This document shows positions 5,136 to 7,130 of a stretch of 7,130 nucleotides of DNA, in pieces (the stretch's first letter is position 1; the number at the start of each line of letters is the position of its first letter). Origin of the DNA: Candidatus Aenigmatarchaeota archaeon (GTDB lineage Archaea > Aenigmatarchaeota > Aenigmatarchaeia > QMZP01); the NCBI GenBank assembly GCA_003663225.1, contig QMZP01000036.1, positions 1 to 7,130 of the forward strand, read 5' to 3'. The notes beneath the pieces were generated by a model, which was not told where the DNA came from, ran no database searches, and worked only from the letters and a program-made list of their open reading frames with translations. A program made the position numbers and the translations under genes.

Positions 5136-5354
5136 ATGGTAACTATGAGGCGCGACCCGATAGAGATAATGGAGCGGATGCTGAAGGTATTGGAAAGCGG
5201 CAGATGCTTCTCCATAAACGAGCTGGCGAACGAGACGGGTCTGCACAACGTGACAGTCAAGAAGTATATAGAGATAATAGAGATGGTGAGGAAAGAGCCT
5301 TCAGTGGAGGTAATAAAAACCAGGCACTCAATTATAATAAGGATTAACAGGTGA
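5136..5354 (+). CDS. small winged-helix DNA-binding protein
   Basis: A 72-residue protein. Seen: helix 1 (DPIEIMERMLKVLESG, 7-22), helix 2 (SINELANETGL, 26-36), recognition helix (NVTVKKYIEIIEMVRK, 38-53) and a beta wing (VEVIKTRHSIIIRI, 57-70). This is the helix-turn-helix plus hairpin order of a minimal winged-helix domain, close in feel to archaeal one-domain regulators. The ATG at 5136 begins one base after the previous stop; ATG 5145 is an alternative giving MRRDPIEI. Either way it should be translationally coupled to its neighbour. It is followed by the next gene after three bases. It may autoregulate the cluster promoter at 4895 and so influence cdc48 downstream, which is inference. 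A role other than DNA binding, such as protein docking by the winged helix, cannot be excluded. Confidence 0.75.
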   Translation: MVTMRRDPIEIMERMLKVLESGRCFSINELANETGLHNVTVKKYIEIIEMVRKEPSVEVIKTRHSIIIRINR

Positions 5355-5357
5355 ACC

Positions 5358-5570
5358 ATGGAAGCGAAGAAAGGCACTAAGATGCTGCAGATAAACGTTA
5401 TAGATTCGGGTCAGGGCAAGCTTGCCATAAACATAAGGAGGCACGGCTTCACTGACCCCGAGGTCATAGGCATACTTGAGATGGCAAAGACGCAGGTACA
5501 AAGGAACATAAAGACCAACATGGAGCAGAACAGCCGCTTCAAGTTCAGGCCGGACAAGAAGGACGATTAA
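5358..5570 (+). CDS. small alpha/beta protein, unknown
   Basis: A 70-residue protein. Seen: an N-terminal beta hairpin ([18 protein letters not shown], 9-26), a turn with [10 protein letters not shown], an amphipathic helix ([20 protein letters not shown], 37-56) and a basic then acidic tail ending PDKKDD. No family was recognised. Its ribosome site AGGTGA (5349-5354) is shared with the stop of the winged-helix gene, so translation is coupled. It is the last of the three small genes, and cdc48 starts 37 bases on. Lack of Cys and compact size suggest a protein-protein interaction module. It is co-encoded with a DNA-binding protein and an unfoldase, but no role is proved. Confidence 0.65.
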   Translation: MEAKKGTKMLQINVIDSGQGKLAINIRRHGFTDPEVIGILEMAKTQVQRNIKTNMEQNSRFKFRPDKKDD

Positions 5571-5598
5571 GAATAAAACGGAGGATTCACAATATATA

Positions 5599-5604
5599 GG
5601 TGAT
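5599..5604 (+). promoter_or_regulatory. ribosome site of cdc48
   Basis: GGTGAT, the archaeal type of Shine-Dalgarno sequence, stands three bases before ATG 5608 and sets the start. A TATA-like aataaaac at 5572-5579 just upstream could give cdc48 a separate start as well as read-through from the small genes. Confidence 0.55.
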
Positions 5605-5607
5605 TGC

Positions 5608-7130
5608 ATGGCTGACAAGAAAGAGCCGGTGGTGCTCAAGGTCGGAGAGCTGATAGAGAGGGACGAGATAGGGAGAGGCATAGTCAGGATTGACGCCAAG
5701 ACGATGCAGAAGATAGGAGTCAGGGAGGGCGATGTCATAGAGGTCTCTGCCAAGAGGAGCACCGGCGTAATCGCTGCCAGGTCATACCCGAGAGACATAG
5801 GCCTGGACATAGCGAGGATGGATGGTGTCACCAGGAAAAATATAGGAGTGAGCATAGGGGAAAACGTCAAGATATCCGCAGCCGAGGTCAAGGAAGCCAA
5901 GAAGGTGGTAATAGCGCCTGCGCAGAAGGGCATAAAGCTCCAGATGAACGCGGATCCGCTCAAGAACACGCTTTTCATGAGGCCGTTCTCGAAGGGCGAC
6001 AAGCTGAGGGCACTCCCTGTTGTGAAGAACAGAGGGGACGACATGTTCCCCAGCGAAGACATATTCTCCGAATTCTTCGGGGGCAGCCCGTTCATGGGTC
6101 TCGGCCTCCCAAAGAACTTCGAGTTCGTTGTGGTAAACACCACGCCATCGGGCATAGTAAGGATAACAGAGAACACGGAGCTTGAGGTCAAGTCAGAAGC
6201 GGTCGAGATAGAGGAGAGGGAGATACCTACCATAACATACGAGGACATAGGAGGTCTTCACGAGGCCGCTGACAAGATACGGGAGATGGTGGAGCTTCCG
6301 CTGAGGCACCCCGAGCTGTTCACCAAGCTGGGCATAGACCCGCCCAAAGGCGTCCTGCTCTACGGCCCGCCAGGAAGCGGGAAGACGCTGCTTGCAAAGG
6401 CAGTGGCCAACGAATCGGGCGCTAACTTCTATTCCATAGCAGGCCCTGAGATAATGAACAAATTCTATGGGCAGTCCGAAGAGAACCTAAGGCAGAAGTT
6501 CGATGAGGCGCAGCAGAATGCGCCGGCGATAATATTCATAGACGAGATAGACTCCATAGCGCCCAAGAGGGAGGAAGTCACTGGTGAAGTGGAGAGAAGG
6601 GTGGTGTCGCAACTTCTCACTCTCATGGACGGGCTGAAGAGCAGAGGCAAGGTCATAGTTATAGCAGCCACCAACAGGCCGGATGCGCTCGACCCGGCAC
6701 TCAGGCGAGGCGGCAGGTTCGACAGGGAGATAGAGATAGGGGTGCCTGACCAGAAGGGCAGGCTGGAGATACTGCAGATACATACCAGGAACATGCCGCT
6801 CTCCAAGAACGTTGACCTGAAGAAACTGGCGTCCATAACATACGGCTACGTGGGTGCTGACCTGGAAGCCATAGCAAAGGAGGCAGCGATGTCAGCCCTC
6901 AGGAGGAACCTGCCCGGCATATCATGGAAGAAGAGCGAGGAGCTCCCGGAGGATGTGCTGGAGAAGTTGCAAGTGACCAAGGATGATTTCAACAACGCGC
7001 TTAAGATGGTAGAGCCTTCTGCCATGAGGGAGGTCATGGTAGAGGTGCCGAACGTGAGATGGAAGGACGTGGGCGGCCTTGAGGATGTCAAGCAGCTGCT
7101 CAAGGAAGTGGTTGAATGGCCGCTGACGAA
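5608..7130 (+). CDS. cdc48: Cdc48/VAT-type AAA+ ATPase (partial, 3' end cut)
   Basis: An ATP-driven hexameric unfoldase that extracts and unfolds proteins, in archaea usually for the proteasome; cytosolic. The first 507 residues are visible. Seen: a double-psi-barrel N subdomain (about 5-105, with GRGIVRID and [10 protein letters not shown]); the second N subdomain (about 106-200); the D1 ATPase with Walker A GPPGSGKT (253-260), Walker B IIFIDEID (308-315), sensor-1 Asn in [10 protein letters not shown], and arginine fingers at Arg370 and Arg373 in GGRFDRE; a lid; then [18 protein letters not shown] opening the D2 domain, which leaves the window. An odd insertion at about 142-168 is rich in Asp, Phe, Gly and Met ([16 protein letters not shown]) and separates two strands of the second N subdomain, where typical archaeal homologues have a short turn. 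The family call is firm. The frame is open to the last base, so the gene continues to the right. Confidence 0.96.
   Translation, partial: MADKKEPVVLKVGELIERDEIGRGIVRIDAKTMQKIGVREGDVIEVSAKRSTGVIAARSYPRDIGLDIARMDGVTRKNIGVSIGENVKISAAEVKEAKKVVIAPAQKGIKLQMNADPLKNTLFMRPFSKGDKLRALPVVKNRGDDMFPSEDIFSEFFGGSPFMGLGLPKNFEFVVVNTTPSGIVRITENTELEVKSEAVEIEEREIPTITYEDIGGLHEAADKIREMVELPLRHPELFTKLGIDPPKGVLLYGPPGSGKTLLAKAVANESGANFYSIAGPEIMNKFYGQSEENLRQKFDEAQQNAPAIIFIDEIDSIAPKREEVTGEVERRVVSQLLTLMDGLKSRGKVIVIAATNRPDALDPALRRGGRFDREIEIGVPDQKGRLEILQIHTRNMPLSKNVDLKKLASITYGYVGADLEAIAKEAAMSALRRNLPGISWKKSEELPEDVLEKLQVTKDDFNNALKMVEPSAMREVMVEVPNVRWKDVGGLEDVKQLLKEVVEWPLT

Noticed and set aside
5328..6248. Long open frame on the minus strand opposite the cdc48 N-terminal region
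   Set aside because: It is Ser/Leu-rich low-complexity translation, has no motif and mirrors the codon pattern of cdc48, whose own motifs are unmistakable. Its start has no promoter or ribosome site.
1..7130. CRISPR array, tRNA, rRNA or insertion sequence
   Set aside because: No regularly spaced repeats, no tRNA-like TTC-loop and acceptor pairing, no rRNA signature stretches, no transposase motifs or terminal inverted repeats were seen.

Overview
The window is archaeal. The evidence is an MCM replicative helicase at the left edge, a Cdc48/VAT-type AAA+ ATPase at the right edge, TATA elements placed about 25 bases before start codons (leaderless transcripts), and GGTGA-type ribosome sites. 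Isoleucine is mostly ATA and arginine mostly AGG. This coding style and the compact layout would suit a DPANN-type archaeon such as a micrarchaeote, but that placement is an inference from a short window. All supported genes read on the + strand.

Layout. (1) 1-490: C-terminal part of mcm, then a T-tract. (2) 540-2036: IMP dehydrogenase with its own promoter; its flap and active-site wording resemble the Tritrichomonas foetus type rather than the common bacterial type. (3) 2078-2359: a small zinc-ribbon protein, again apparently leaderless. (4) About 2360-3310: a segment that looks different from its surroundings. It has a noncoding, foldable leader, a strong Shine-Dalgarno-like site with no good start behind it, a short hydrophobic reading frame with a damaged or unusual start, and a 193-residue secreted protein with a PEP-CTERM sorting tail. 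The secreted gene has a textbook Shine-Dalgarno site and is followed by a hairpin-plus-U terminator. (5) 3375-4664: a two-part protein with an adenylate-kinase-like P-loop domain whose Walker A Lys-Thr is replaced by Arg-Arg, followed by what looks like a nucleoside 2-deoxyribosyltransferase-like domain. (6) About 4670-4854: a short unknown protein. (7) 4958-5570: three tightly packed small genes (acidic helical protein, winged-helix protein, alpha/beta protein) behind a good TATA box. (8) 5608-7130: Cdc48-type ATPase, cut by the window end, with an unusual Phe/Gly-rich insertion in its N domain.

How the parts relate. mcm, IMP dehydrogenase and cdc48 are housekeeping functions (replication, GTP synthesis, protein unfolding). 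The three small genes lead directly into cdc48 and may be co-transcribed with it, which makes them candidates for regulators or adaptors of that machine. The most unusual items are the PEP-CTERM cassette, the degenerate-kinase fusion and the small-gene/cdc48 cluster. No CRISPR array, tRNA, rRNA, transposase or long repeat was seen.
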